Made by a program: the position numbers and the translations under genes. This document shows, piece after piece, positions 42,037 through 51,124 of a stretch of 64,000 bases of DNA. The notes beneath the pieces were generated by a model, which was not told where the DNA came from, made no database searches, and saw nothing but the letters and a program-made list of their open reading frames with translations. The stretch comes from an uncultured Bacteroidales bacterium (lineage in GTDB: Bacteria > Bacteroidota > Bacteroidia > Bacteroidales > Paludibacteraceae), in assembly GCA_934725535.1 (NCBI GenBank), contig CAKVBV010000003.1, positions 1 through 64,000 of the forward strand. The letters run 5' to 3'. Each line of letters begins with the position of its first letter. Within the stretch, counting starts at the first letter, position 1.

Positions 42037-45000
42037 ATGAAAAAAATCTTTATGTTTTTGGCGCTATGCTTAGTCAGCCTCGGAGTGATGGCTGAGAAGC
42101 AGGTTAGCGGTGTAGTCGTCGATGAGAAGGGCGAACCTATCATCGGTGCCAGCGTGCAGGTCAAAGGCACCACTACGGGTACCATTTCCGACTACGACGG
42201 TGAATTCACGTTGTCCGTACCGGACGACGCTACGACTCTGACGGTCAGTTTCGTAGGTATGCAGACACAGGAAGCGGAAATTGCCAAGCGAATGCGCATC
42301 ACCCTCCACGAGGCTTCCGAGATGATTCAGGAGGTGGTTGTTACCGGTTATGGTAGCGTAACCAAGGGTAGTTTCGCCGGTTCCGCGCAAGCCATTGATG
42401 CCGAAAACATTGAGAAGAAAAGTCCTACAGAAATCTCCAAAGCCCTTGCCGGTGAGGTAGCCGGTGTGCAGGTTATCAATACTTCCGGTCAGCCGGGCAC
42501 GAGTGCTACGATACGTATTCGCGGTATCGGTTCGGTGAATGCTTCTACTGCGCCACTGTATGTGGTGGACGGTGTTACGTACGATGGTGACATCTCGTCT
42601 ATTGACCCGGGCGACATCGCTTCCACCACCATATTGAAGGACGCTACCGCTACTTCGCTCTATGGTAGCCGTGGTGCCAATGGCGTCATCGTCATTACCA
42701 CCAAGAAAGGTTCGTCGAATGAGGATGGCAAAATTGAGGTGGACGTGAAGTACGGTGCCAATATGCACTTGCTGCCGATGTACGAGGTTATCACAGACCC
42801 GCAAGAGTATGTAGAGATGGCTTGGATGAGTTTGTATAACTCGCAATCTAAAGAAATGGACTCGTACAAAAGAGGGGTAGAGGCATCCAATGTCTTATTT
42901 GATAAGAGCGGCAAAGGTCTTCCTATAGACTATAATCTGTGGAATCAAACAGGAACAAACCTGATTGATCCGACTACAGGCAAGTTCCGCAGCGATGCTA
43001 CGATGAAAGATGCTTACAAGAATATGGAGAGTTGGGAGAAGAGCATTTTCCGTACAGGGCAGAAAGCCAACGCTACCGTGAAGATATCCGGCGGTAACGA
43101 GAAAGTGAACTACTATACCAGTTACGGCTATCTGAAAGACGAAGGCTACTATATCGGCTCGGATTATGACCGCTTCTCCGTACGCGGTAATATAGATTAC
43201 AATGCCAAGAAATGGCTCAAGGGAGGTATGAACATCGCCTATACGTATTCTAACCTGAACAACCCGGGTCAGGGTAGCAATATGAACAACGGTTTTGCAT
43301 ACGTGAATGGTATCCCGCCCATCTACCCTGTGTTTGAATACGATGAGAATGGAAACAAGAAGATTGATAGCAAAACCGGCAATTATGCATACGACTATGG
43401 TATGCGTGAGGGTTCGGGTCGTGGCTTCGGTGCCGGTATCAACCCCGCGGGTGCCTTGCTCTATGACAAGCAGAATACCAAGATGCACCACGTATCCGCA
43501 GCCGGCAACTTGGAGTTCAAGTTGTACAAAGGCTTGAAGTTGGAGATTACTATGGGTGCGCAGTATGCAGGTGCCAACACCTCGGAGTTGACCAACAAGT
43601 ACTATGGCGATGCCGCGGGTATCGGACGTATCTACAAAGCGCAACAAAACTATTTTGTATTGGAGGCAAAAGAGTTGCTGAAATACAACACTACGGTAGG
43701 CGACCATGTGATAGATGTATTGGCAGGTCATGAGACATTGCTCTCTACCTCCTCGGTGATGTACGGACAGAAAAACCGTATCAGCGACCCGAACAGCCTG
43801 GAATGGGGCAATGCGGTACAAAACAGTTATATGTCGTCCTACACCAGTACGCGTGCTATTGACAGTTACCTGATGCAGGCTTCGTATTGGTATCACGACC
43901 GCTATGGTATCACGGGAAACTATCGTGCCGATGGTTCGAGTTACTTTGCTAAAGGGCACCGCTGGGGACATTTCGGTTCTGTCGGTTTGGCATGGAAGTT
44001 CACCAACGAAGACTTTATGCAACCGGCATCGGATATACTGAAAGACGGTAAGTTGCGTTTCAGTTGGGGTATGCTCGGCAACCAGGAAGTAGGTTCCGAT
44101 TTGTACCATGATATGTGGAATATCCGCTATTCGGATGGTATGATTGGTTATGTATGGGCAAGCAATGGTACGCCTGACCTGACATGGGAGCGCACCAGCC
44201 ACTTCGATGTAGGATTGGAGTTCTCCATTATGAAATACTTGGATGTGGAGTTGGACTATTTCCACAAGACTACAGACGACTGCTTGATGCCGCAGTATGT
44301 AGCCCCCTCACTCGGCTATTCTTCACGTTGGGTGAACGCCGGTAAGATATCCAACCAAGGTTTTGAGTTCCAACTCAATGTACATGCCGTAGAGGCACGT
44401 AATGTCCGCCTGGACATCCGCTTGAATGGCGGCTTCTACCGCAATATGGTATTGGCACTCCCCAAGAACTTGGACGAGAGCGGTCAAGAGGAGAGCGAGA
44501 TGACCACCAATGGCGGTTTGGTAGTAGGACATAGCATGTACGACTACAAGATGGTAGAATATGTCGGTGTGGACAAAGAAGGTCAGGCTCTATATGTAGG
44601 TTATTACGATGCGGACAAGGGATCGTTTGGTACGAAAGATGCTAAATTGGCGACAAAAGGAGAGAATAACTACATATCGGATGTGAATGACTATCGCTTG
44701 AAACACCCGGAAGCACACATAGATACTGTACATACTACTAACTACAACTACTGCGGTGCTGATTATATCGGCAAGAGTGCAGAGCCTGCGTTGGACGGTG
44801 GTTTCGGCTTTGACTTGGAGGTATATGGTGTAACACTGAGTGCCACATGCAGTTATCGTATCGGTGGCTATGGTGTGGACTACACCTATATGCAACTGAT
44901 GGGCAATGACCGTGTAGGTAACTACAACTGGCATGTGGATATGCGCAATGCGTGGACGGAGAGCAATACCAATACTGATATTCCCCGTCTGAACAATGGA

Positions 45001-45273
45001 GGCGACCAATACTCCAACAGTACATCCACCCGTTTCTTGACAAGCAACTCGTTCTTGAGCCTCAACAATGTACGCTTGGGCTATACATTCCCCAAGAAAT
45101 TGTTAGATAAGGCGAAAATCAAACGTCTGGAAGTGTATGTACAAGGCGACAACTTGGCACTCCTGACTGCACGCAAGGGCTACAACCCGACCGTCAGTGC
45201 CACCGGTAGTTCCAACGCGTACCGATATACTCCGCTGTCCACAATAGTAGGTGGTGTGAAGATTATATTCTAA
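42037..45273 (+). CDS. SusC/RagA-family TonB-linked outer-membrane transporter
   Basis: 1078 residues. Signal peptide MKKIFMFLALCLVSLGVMAE, carboxypeptidase-regulatory-like domain (~21-92, GEPIIGASVQVKGT), EVVVTGYG TonB-box-like segment (~99-106), plug with the SusC marks VINTSGQPGTSATIRIRG, PLYVVDGV and LKDATATSLYGSRGANGVI, and a barrel ending in STIVGGVKIIF. Pairs with SusD, which follows after 52 bp. Imports glycans or peptides too large for porins. No glycoside hydrolase or regulator flanks it, so the substrate cannot be inferred. Confidence 0.96.
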   Translation: MKKIFMFLALCLVSLGVMAEKQVSGVVVDEKGEPIIGASVQVKGTTTGTISDYDGEFTLSVPDDATTLTVSFVGMQTQEAEIAKRMRITLHEASEMIQEVVVTGYGSVTKGSFAGSAQAIDAENIEKKSPTEISKALAGEVAGVQVINTSGQPGTSATIRIRGIGSVNASTAPLYVVDGVTYDGDISSIDPGDIASTTILKDATATSLYGSRGANGVIVITTKKGSSNEDGKIEVDVKYGANMHLLPMYEVITDPQEYVEMAWMSLYNSQSKEMDSYKRGVEASNVLFDKSGKGLPIDYNLWNQTGTNLIDPTTGKFRSDATMKDAYKNMESWEKSIFRTGQKANATVKISGGNEKVNYYTSYGYLKDEGYYIGSDYDRFSVRGNIDYNAKKWLKGGMNIAYTYSNLNNPGQGSNMNNGFAYVNGIPPIYPVFEYDENGNKKIDSKTGNYAYDYGMREGSGRGFGAGINPAGALLYDKQNTKMHHVSAAGNLEFKLYKGLKLEITMGAQYAGANTSELTNKYYGDAAGIGRIYKAQQNYFVLEAKELLKYNTTVGDHVIDVLAGHETLLSTSSVMYGQKNRISDPNSLEWGNAVQNSYMSSYTSTRAIDSYLMQASYWYHDRYGITGNYRADGSSYFAKGHRWGHFGSVGLAWKFTNEDFMQPASDILKDGKLRFSWGMLGNQEVGSDLYHDMWNIRYSDGMIGYVWASNGTPDLTWERTSHFDVGLEFSIMKYLDVELDYFHKTTDDCLMPQYVAPSLGYSSRWVNAGKISNQGFEFQLNVHAVEARNVRLDIRLNGGFYRNMVLALPKNLDESGQEESEMTTNGGLVVGHSMYDYKMVEYVGVDKEGQALYVGYYDADKGSFGTKDAKLATKGENNYISDVNDYRLKHPEAHIDTVHTTNYNYCGADYIGKSAEPALDGGFGFDLEVYGVTLSATCSYRIGGYGVDYTYMQLMGNDRVGNYNWHVDMRNAWTESNTNTDIPRLNNGGDQYSNSTSTRFLTSNSFLSLNNVRLGYTFPKKLLDKAKIKRLEVYVQGDNLALLTARKGYNPTVSATGSSNAYRYTPLSTIVGGVKIIF

Positions 45274-45325
45274 CTAATGCGGCTATAAGAGAAAGAGTAA
45301 TCAATAAAAGAAAGGAAACAAAGTT

Positions 45326-46996
45326 ATGAAAAAGAATATAGTAGTAGTATTGGCAGCAGCATTGGCAATGGTCGGTTGCAGCGACAGTTGGTTAGACCGC
45401 CAATACGATGGTGCCGCTATGAGCCAGGAGAGGTATGAGTCTTTGGGAACCGAGAAATTGGAAGGTACACTCAATGGTCTCTATACGATGATATACACGA
45501 TGTCAAGCGATGACCACGATGAGTTCGGACAACGTGCCATAGACCTCTGGGGTGACATTTGCAGCGGTGATATCGCAGTTACCGACAAGAAATACGGGTG
45601 GCTTTATACGGATGAGAGTATGAGTACAATCAACCGAACCGGCACTATCTGGTATTTCTACTACAAGATGATTCATAATATCAACTTGACCATTCTCAGT
45701 ATCGAGAATAGCGGAGAAATATCAGCATTGATAGAGCAATACGGTTACCCGAGTGCAACATGCCAACACAAATACACAGAAGAGGAGACGACGTATGCTA
45801 TGTATTTGGCTCAAGCGTTGGCACTGCGTGGTTATTGCTATGGAAACTTAGCCCGTTGGTACACGCCTGTCGAAAAAAGTTCCATTATGAATGGACAGCC
45901 AATCGACCAATTCCCGTGCGTACCCGTTTATACAGAGGACAATATGGACAATGCGCAACCGCTCGCTACCAGTGCTGCTGTCTATAACCGTGTCTTCAAC
46001 GACTTGAAGAAATCCATTGATATGTTCGAGTATTTTGGTGCATATTACAAGGATTCTATCAGCGGTTCCGAGTTCAAACGTATGAGCAAGTTGGCAATGG
46101 ATATCAATGTGGCACGCGGACAATTGGCGTATGCATATCTGAATGCGGCTCCCTATTATGCAAGTTTCGATACGGAAACGGCTAAGAACTATTACAGGAA
46201 GGCTTATTCGTATGCGAATGATGTGATAGAAAGCGGTGCATACAAAATCATCCCGCAGGCAGAACTCTATTCCACGGGCTTCAACAGTGTAGAGAACACC
46301 AGTTGGATGTGGGGGCAACACGTGGTTACAGAAACCACGGGCGGTTTGCGTTCTTGGTTCGGACAGATGGACATCCACTCGTACAGTTACGCATGGGCAG
46401 GAGATACCAAGGTGATTGACGCCAACTTGAAGGCTGAAATCCCTGCATGGGATGGTCGTAGCCGTTGGTTCAACGATGGAGAAAAGAATGCCAAGTTCAA
46501 AGACTGCCCTGATGGCAAGTTCTTCTCGGCAGCATGTCCTACATCCACCAATACCGACGACATCGACCGCGAGTGGCTTAGCGACAATGTCTTGATGCGT
46601 TTCGAGAGTATGTATCTGATAGCAGCTGAGGCTTGCTACGGGTTCGACTCACTGGTTGCATCCGCCAACTTCCTGACCACCATTACCGACCAACGTCTCA
46701 ACGATGAATACCCGTTGGCTCAACAGAAATATGATGAGTTCAAGGCGAGTCTCACCAATCCAACTACTCTGTTGACTGCTATTGAGTACAACTGGCGTAT
46801 AGAGATGTGGGGCGAAGGCTATGGATTGCAGACTTTCCGCCGCTTGGTACCGCAATTGCGCTTGGCTTCGGCACGTAAACGTGGAAGTAACCACCTTGTT
46901 AATGATGGAGGCGAGATAAAGCCCGAGGATCGTGCGTTCAATATGACGATTCCAAGTTCCGAGGCAACCTACAACCCAAGAATTGATGATAAATAG
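45326..46996 (+). CDS. SusD/RagB-family surface lipoprotein
   Basis: A 556-residue lipoprotein (lipobox MVGC, Cys18), the ligand-capturing lid of the SusC transporter. TPR-type helices dominate; YAMYLAQALALRGYCYGNLA, QLAYAYLNAAPYYASF and a late EYNWRIEMWGEGYGLQTFRR are the usual marks. Slightly divergent from polysaccharide SusDs, so the ligand may be other than starch. Operon with SusC and the lipoprotein 53 bp downstream. Confidence 0.94.
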   Translation: MKKNIVVVLAAALAMVGCSDSWLDRQYDGAAMSQERYESLGTEKLEGTLNGLYTMIYTMSSDDHDEFGQRAIDLWGDICSGDIAVTDKKYGWLYTDESMSTINRTGTIWYFYYKMIHNINLTILSIENSGEISALIEQYGYPSATCQHKYTEEETTYAMYLAQALALRGYCYGNLARWYTPVEKSSIMNGQPIDQFPCVPVYTEDNMDNAQPLATSAAVYNRVFNDLKKSIDMFEYFGAYYKDSISGSEFKRMSKLAMDINVARGQLAYAYLNAAPYYASFDTETAKNYYRKAYSYANDVIESGAYKIIPQAELYSTGFNSVENTSWMWGQHVVTETTGGLRSWFGQMDIHSYSYAWAGDTKVIDANLKAEIPAWDGRSRWFNDGEKNAKFKDCPDGKFFSAACPTSTNTDDIDREWLSDNVLMRFESMYLIAAEACYGFDSLVASANFLTTITDQRLNDEYPLAQQKYDEFKASLTNPTTLLTAIEYNWRIEMWGEGYGLQTFRRLVPQLRLASARKRGSNHLVNDGGEIKPEDRAFNMTIPSSEATYNPRIDDK

Positions 46997-47049
46997 AACA
47001 ACAGAGTTCTATAGATAGTTTGAGTATAATAAATTAAAATTCTAAAAGT

Positions 47050-48303
47050 ATGAAGAAAGTATTATTTTTAGCAGCCTCCGTGTTAGGGAGTGCTCTGCTG
47101 TTGACAGGTTGTAAAGAGAACCCATCGGGTACCAACTCTGCGGTAACAGGCATCACCATTACGCCTGCATCGTACACCTTTACTGAGGGAGATGAACCTA
47201 TTCGCTTGAGTTATAGTGTAACACCGAAAGGCGCGGAAGCCACTCTTGAATGGACTTCCTCCAACGAAGAAATTGCTACGGTGGACAACAAAGGCAATGT
47301 TACACCGCTGAACCTTGGCGAGGCTACTATCACGGCAACCGTGCAAGGTACTGACATCAAAGGTGCTTGCCAAGTATTCGTGAAGCCATTGGCTGAAACA
47401 CTCAAGTTCACAGAGGCATACATCGGTTTCTCAGACTATGACTCTGTCAATACCGTTGTGTATGAGCATAGTTCATTGGGCAATATCAACGTGCATATTG
47501 CTACCGGTCGTGTACAACTTTTCACAGAAGGACTGTATTTCAATAATAGTGGTAAGTTGGATGGTGTGAAACGTGGCGGTTGGATATATATACAAACTCC
47601 TATCGCATTGGCTTTTGCGGACGAGAACAAGGACAACAAAAATATGGAAAAATATACCAATGGCGTTTCTTTCAGTTTGGGTAGTTATGCTATTGACCTC
47701 GAACCCGCTGACACCGTGGAAGTAAAGTGGCATCATGCACACAAAGGCTATGCAGACAACCAAGTGTTCATGAAGTATATGAAGCAGTGGTTGGATAGTT
47801 TCAATATCACAGGAGAGTTCACTCAAGGCAATTATCAAGACTTCGCTTATGCTGGTATTTACGGCTTTGGAGGAACGACACTCACTCTGAAAGAGTATGC
47901 TCTTGACGAAGAAGGAAAAGGCAGTTACGAGGCATATCCTAATTGGTTGTGGAGATATACCCCCAATGGTATCGTTACCGGTGGCGAGTTGTATGTCAGC
48001 GGTCAAGAAGGTTCCAGTAAGTATATGACCAAGATTGACTATATGAATGTCAATGTGAAGTTCGTTGATACAGATACTATGTATCTCCCTGGTGTTTATG
48101 CTGCCATTGAGAACAACAAATATGTGTTCAAGAGTACCGGTGTAGAGTTTAGCGAAGAGAAAAACTATGTTACCGGTGAGAAACCAGCAGAAGCACCTGC
48201 CGGCATCAGCATCTTCGTTGACCATATTGTTCCTCGCGTAAGCAGTGATATGAACGAGGGTAAGGCTATTGTACTGCCTAACGATAAACTGGCTATCAAA
48301 TAA
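47050..48303 (+). CDS. Lipoprotein with Ig-like (BIG2) domain, third gene of the Sus-like operon
   Basis: 417 residues, lipobox LLTGC (Cys21). Residues ~33-110 are a group 2 bacterial Ig-like domain (VTGITITPASYTF, WTSSNEEIATVDNKGNVTPL, GEATITATV). Residues ~115-400 are unrecognised and beta-rich; they resemble DUF4465-type ligand-binding folds (GGWIYIQTPIALAFAD region) but I cannot confirm that. Probably a surface binding protein working with SusC/D, as SusE/F do. Followed by a good terminator. Confidence 0.8.
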   Translation: MKKVLFLAASVLGSALLLTGCKENPSGTNSAVTGITITPASYTFTEGDEPIRLSYSVTPKGAEATLEWTSSNEEIATVDNKGNVTPLNLGEATITATVQGTDIKGACQVFVKPLAETLKFTEAYIGFSDYDSVNTVVYEHSSLGNINVHIATGRVQLFTEGLYFNNSGKLDGVKRGGWIYIQTPIALAFADENKDNKNMEKYTNGVSFSLGSYAIDLEPADTVEVKWHHAHKGYADNQVFMKYMKQWLDSFNITGEFTQGNYQDFAYAGIYGFGGTTLTLKEYALDEEGKGSYEAYPNWLWRYTPNGIVTGGELYVSGQEGSSKYMTKIDYMNVNVKFVDTDTMYLPGVYAAIENNKYVFKSTGVEFSEEKNYVTGEKPAEAPAGISIFVDHIVPRVSSDMNEGKAIVLPNDKLAIK

Positions 48304-48330
48304 GCGATTATTTATAGATATTTTGTAGTG

Positions 48331-48364
48331 AAGGTGACATTCGGAAACGAGTGCCACCTTTTCC
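48331..48364 (+). terminator. Rho-independent terminator of the Sus-like operon
   Basis: AAGGTG-a-CATTCG-gaaa-CGAGTG-c-CACCTT: 12 pairs with a GAAA tetraloop, then TTTTCC. Confidence 0.9.
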
Positions 48365-48409
48365 TTTCCTAAAATTAATACGAATGACCATAAAGTGACC
48401 AAGAATTGG

Positions 48410-48471
48410 CATTATCGAGGTTCTATGGAACGGACGGCTACGCCGTATTATCACCAATTAGCCACAAATTA
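48410..48471. repeat. Left imperfect direct repeat flanking the DUF4143 island
   Basis: CATTATCGAGG, then GAACGGACGGCTACGCCGT (an ACGGC/GCCGT palindrome) and ATTATCACCAA, matching 50878-50940 at roughly 80 percent. The two copies bound the ATPase gene, its remnant relative and all four repeat arrays. Confidence 0.7.
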
Positions 48472-48504
48472 TATATTCCCCAAATTATATCAAACTGATT
48501 GTTT

Positions 48505-49782
48505 TTACTCTTTCAGGCAACCTATCGGTACCACCCATACCCCGTCTTTGCGTTGGTATGCCATGGCACCCACCGCCGTCAGTACCATTAGGAACGACGG
48601 AGTTTGCATTCGTGTGGTATCTATCAGTTCTGCCAATTTATGCAATGTTTTGGCTCCTTCTTCGATGGATGTTTCCCCGCCCAACTTTATCTCTATCAAA
48701 CCATACTGCCCATTCTCGCGATGGAGTACCGCATCACATTCCAACCCGTTCTTGTCGCGATAGTGGTACACGCTGCCGTCCAATGCATCGGCATACACAC
48801 GCAAATCGCGGATGCACATCGTCTCAAAGAGGAAACCAAACGTATTCAAGTCGTTCATCAAGTCATTCGGACCAATACGCAGAGCAGCGGTTGCAATACT
48901 CGGATCCACAAAATAGCGCGTATCTGCAGAACGAATAGCCGTTTTCGAACGTATATTCGGGTTCCATGCCGGCATATCTTCCACCACAAATATACGCTCC
49001 AATGCATTCAAGTAACTATACACACTGCGTACGTCCAATGTGTCCTGCGCATTGGCAGCAATGTCCTTGGCTATCTCAGCCACCGAGGCCTGCGACCCTT
49101 GCAGACGGGCATACGAATGCATCAATCGTTTCACCTTACCAGGATGACGTTCCACACCATCCACGCGCTGAATATCCGAATTAACCACACCATCATAGTA
49201 ATCTTTGGCAGGATTCAACGCCAAGTCCCCGCTGAAGAACGTGGCTTGCGGCCAACCGCCACGGCATAACAGGAACGCTACTTGTGGCAGTTTCAACGCA
49301 TTGTCCACGATATGTACTTTCTCACCAGAGAACAACTGCCCCAAACTGATAGCACCATTCGAGTCTCCCGATTCCCACAAACTCATCGGACGCATTTTCA
49401 GGCGTGCAAAACGTCCCGTACCACTATGGTGCACCGCATCCAAGTTGGCAGAGACGGCAGAGCCTGTTAAGATATACTGCCCCCATCCTTCTCTGTGATC
49501 CACCTTGAAGCGTATCATATCCCATAATTGAGGTGCAATCTGCCATTCGTCTATCAGACGAGGAGTCTTACCCTCTAAAAGATAATCGGGGTCGGTTTCT
49601 ATTGCCAACATATACTGCTTGCTTCTGGCAGGGTCAGTCATATAGACCACACTACCTGCGTGTTGCTCTGCAGTAGATGTTTTTCCGCACCATTTAGCCC
49701 CTTCTATCAGCACGGCTCCGATAGTCTTCAATTTATTCTCTAAAAGTGCATCCGCAATTCTGCTTCGATATTTCTTTGCCAT
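48505..49782 (-). CDS. AAA ATPase with C-terminal DUF4143 (PD-(D/E)XK-like) domain
   Basis: A 425-residue cytoplasmic protein of the large, mobile DUF4143 family. Walker A is IEGAKWCGKTS (Gly28-Ser36), Walker B region is LIDEWQ, and sensor ILTGSA follows. The C-terminal part has a nuclease-like pattern ECDAVLHRENGQYGLIEIKL. I start at MAKKYRS (49782), 28 bp from the promoter, rather than 49812. The function of the family is unknown; members are multi-copy, strain-variable and often near defence or mobile loci. Immediately upstream lie a promoter and a 23-bp repeat array, suggesting regulation by a repeat-binding protein. Confidence 0.9.
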   Translation of the reverse strand: MAKKYRSRIADALLENKLKTIGAVLIEGAKWCGKTSTAEQHAGSVVYMTDPARSKQYMLAIETDPDYLLEGKTPRLIDEWQIAPQLWDMIRFKVDHREGWGQYILTGSAVSANLDAVHHSGTGRFARLKMRPMSLWESGDSNGAISLGQLFSGEKVHIVDNALKLPQVAFLLCRGGWPQATFFSGDLALNPAKDYYDGVVNSDIQRVDGVERHPGKVKRLMHSYARLQGSQASVAEIAKDIAANAQDTLDVRSVYSYLNALERIFVVEDMPAWNPNIRSKTAIRSADTRYFVDPSIATAALRIGPNDLMNDLNTFGFLFETMCIRDLRVYADALDGSVYHYRDKNGLECDAVLHRENGQYGLIEIKLGGETSIEEGAKTLHKLAELIDTTRMQTPSFLMVLTAVGAMAYQRKDGVWVVPIGCLKE

Positions 49783-49809
49783 ATATCTTACTTGTTGATT
49801 TTTCAGCCA

Positions 49810-49840
49810 CAAAGATACTGCTTTTTCTTGAACTATACAA
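49810..49840 (-). promoter_or_regulatory. Promoter of the DUF4143 ATPase gene
   Basis: On the minus strand: TTG (49840-49838), 20-bp spacer, TATCTTTG (49817-49810). The 23-bp array begins directly upstream of its -33 element. Confidence 0.85.
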
Positions 49841-49940
49841 ATATTAGGCGTTCATATTACATAAATTGGCGCGTTTTCATTACATAATTTGGCGTATTTT
49901 TGTTTCATAATTTGGCGTGTTCTTGTTTCGTAGTTTGGCG
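49841..49940. repeat. 23-bp tandem array upstream of the ATPase promoter
   Basis: Core ATAATTTGGCG recurs with GGCG at 49868, 49891, 49914 and 49937 (exact 23-bp steps), plus a degenerate fifth unit at 49847 (21-bp step). Two helical turns per unit would put binding sites on one DNA face, as in iterons or multi-site operators. Confidence 0.85.
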
Positions 49941-49945
49941 CATTT

Positions 49946-49964
49946 TACTTTGGATTTGTTACAA
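49946..49964. repeat. Orphan copy of the first 33-bp-array repeat
   Basis: TACTTTGGATTTGTTACAA, identical to the 19-bp repeat at 50482-50566 but 536 bp away and abutting the 23-bp array. It suggests the first 33-bp array was split by insertion of 49965-50481. Confidence 0.75.
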
Positions 49965-49980
49965 GACAGACAACAACTAC

Positions 49981-50011
49981 TTGCACATATTATTGAAAAG
50001 CAGCACCTTTG
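49981..50011 (+). promoter_or_regulatory. Degenerate promoter for the broken plus-strand ATPase gene
   Basis: TTG 49981-49983, 20-bp spacer, CACCTTTG 50004-50011: the consensus T is replaced by C. It points toward the ATPase remnant, consistent with decay. Confidence 0.4.
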
Positions 50012-50080
50012 CAGGCGTGGATGTACCGCCATATACTATGCGCGATATAATATCGTAAATATCAACGAATTAAGAAATGT

Positions 50081-50146
50081 CTTTGAGAATTTATCAAGGC
50101 GACTTTGAGAATTTGTATAATACATTTTGAGAATTTACCAATAAAA
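50081..50146. repeat. 22-bp tandem array, three units
   Basis: Three 22-bp units share the core YTTTGAGAATTT at 50081, 50103 and 50125. It lies between the degenerate promoter and the ATPase remnant. Confidence 0.75.
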
Positions 50147-50168
50147 CAAGAGAGACAACACATCCACT

Positions 50169-50472
50169 ATGGCTAATTGTCTCAAGACCTTACAAGAAGC
50201 CGACTTGCTATGCGGATTGCAACAGTATTCATGAAATGTTTGAGGGTGATTATCAAGTATTCTATTGGAGAGAAAAAGATGAGGAGACTGATTTCGTACT
50301 TGCACAAGGATGCCGCATTTTGGGAATAGAGGTCAAGAGCGGACAACGAACCGCAGGAAAAGGACTACTAACTTTCCGGCAGCGATTTCCCCAAGCACAG
50401 ACATTAGTTGTAGGAACAGGAGGTTTACCGATAGATGTATTTTTACGTACAGAACCACGGGAGTTGCTCTAA
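50169..50472 (+). pseudogene. Remnant of a DUF4143-type ATPase gene
   Basis: A first piece (50169-50234) reads MANCLKTLQEADLLCGLQQY then stops. From 50236 a second frame gives FEGDYQVFYWREKDEETDFV, then LGIEVKSG and VVGTGGLPIDVFLRTEP, matching the C-terminal nuclease-like part of DUF4143 proteins. The ATPase domain is absent. Clearly broken; it is not closely similar to the intact neighbour, so it derives from a different family member. Confidence 0.8.
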
Positions 50473-50481
50473 AGTTCATGT

Positions 50482-50566
50482 TACTTTGGATTTGTTACAA
50501 ATATCTCTCAGTTTTACTTTGGATTTATTACAAATAATCGCGATTTTTACTTTGGATTTGTTACAA
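50482..50566. repeat. 33-bp-period array A: three 19-bp repeats with 14-bp spacers
   Basis: TACTTTGGATTTGTTACAA at 50482-50500, 50515-50533 (one change) and 50548-50566; start-to-start distance 33 bp each. Spacers differ in sequence. No cas genes nearby. Confidence 0.85.
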
Positions 50567-50621
50567 CGCAATAGTTAAGGGAAAGTAACCATCGACTACA
50601 ATTTAAGCATATATGACAACG

Positions 50622-50706
50622 ATTCCTCTGTGTTTTGTCAGAAATTGCACATTTATTCCTCTGTATTTTATCAGAAATACAACGATTATTCCTCTGTATT
50701 TTATCA
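50622..50706. repeat. 33-bp-period array B: three 19-bp repeats with 14-bp spacers
   Basis: ATTCCTCTGTRTTTTRTCA at 50622-50640, 50655-50673 and 50688-50706. The 33-bp step and 19+14 layout equal array A, but the repeat sequence is unrelated. The flanks 50567-50621 and 50707-50877 contain nothing I recognise. Confidence 0.85.
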
Positions 50707-50877
50707 CACATCTTGTGTATGTCATTGAAAAGCAGTTGTTTGGGAGTAGAGTTATCTATTAATAGCACAAAAGACCTATCACAAGCCCTGACAACCGCAA
50801 CCTCCAAAAGAGAAGGATATTCTGGTGGTCAACAACAGGCAATAACTATTAAACAATAAAACATATAGTTTATATAA

Positions 50878-50940
50878 CATTATCGGGGCTTCTCTTGAAC
50901 AGACGGCTGTGCCGTATTATCACCAAATGGTCACAAATAT
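50878..50940. repeat. Right imperfect direct repeat flanking the DUF4143 island
   Basis: CATTATCGGGG, GAACAGACGGCTGTGCCGT, ATTATCACCAAA: the partner of 48410-48471. Confidence 0.7.
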
Positions 50941-51037
50941 GGGATGAACCCAAAATTCCATACGCTCCAATTATATAGCACTGACATTCATAACGATTAT
51001 GGGACTGATTATTGGATATTGAATGCCCAAGGACACA

Positions 51038-51072
51038 AGAGACCACCTGCGGCATTGTGGCAGGCGGTCTCT
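51038..51072 (-). terminator. Hairpin downstream of the C10 protease gene
   Basis: AGAGACCACCTGC (51038-51050) pairs with GCAGGCGGTCTCT (51060-51072) with a single mismatch, 53 bp past the protease stop. The following T-run on the minus strand is weak. Confidence 0.6.
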
Positions 51073-51124
51073 AAGAAAGAGATGTTTTGTCGGATAACAA
51101 GACAAACTATCTTGCTATGACAAA

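Noticed and set aside
49917..50108. 63-residue plus-strand frame over the 23-bp and 22-bp arrays
   Set aside because: Its sequence is made of repeat DNA; no domain, no promoter upstream.
50482..50706. CRISPR arrays
   Set aside because: Repeats are 19 bp with 14-bp spacers and only three copies each, there are two unrelated repeat types, and no cas gene is present.
50547..50807. 86-residue minus-strand frame with an 11-residue repeat (SDKIQRN type)
   Set aside because: The protein repeat only mirrors the 33-bp DNA period of array B; the frame also crosses into array A and has no promoter or homologue I recognise.
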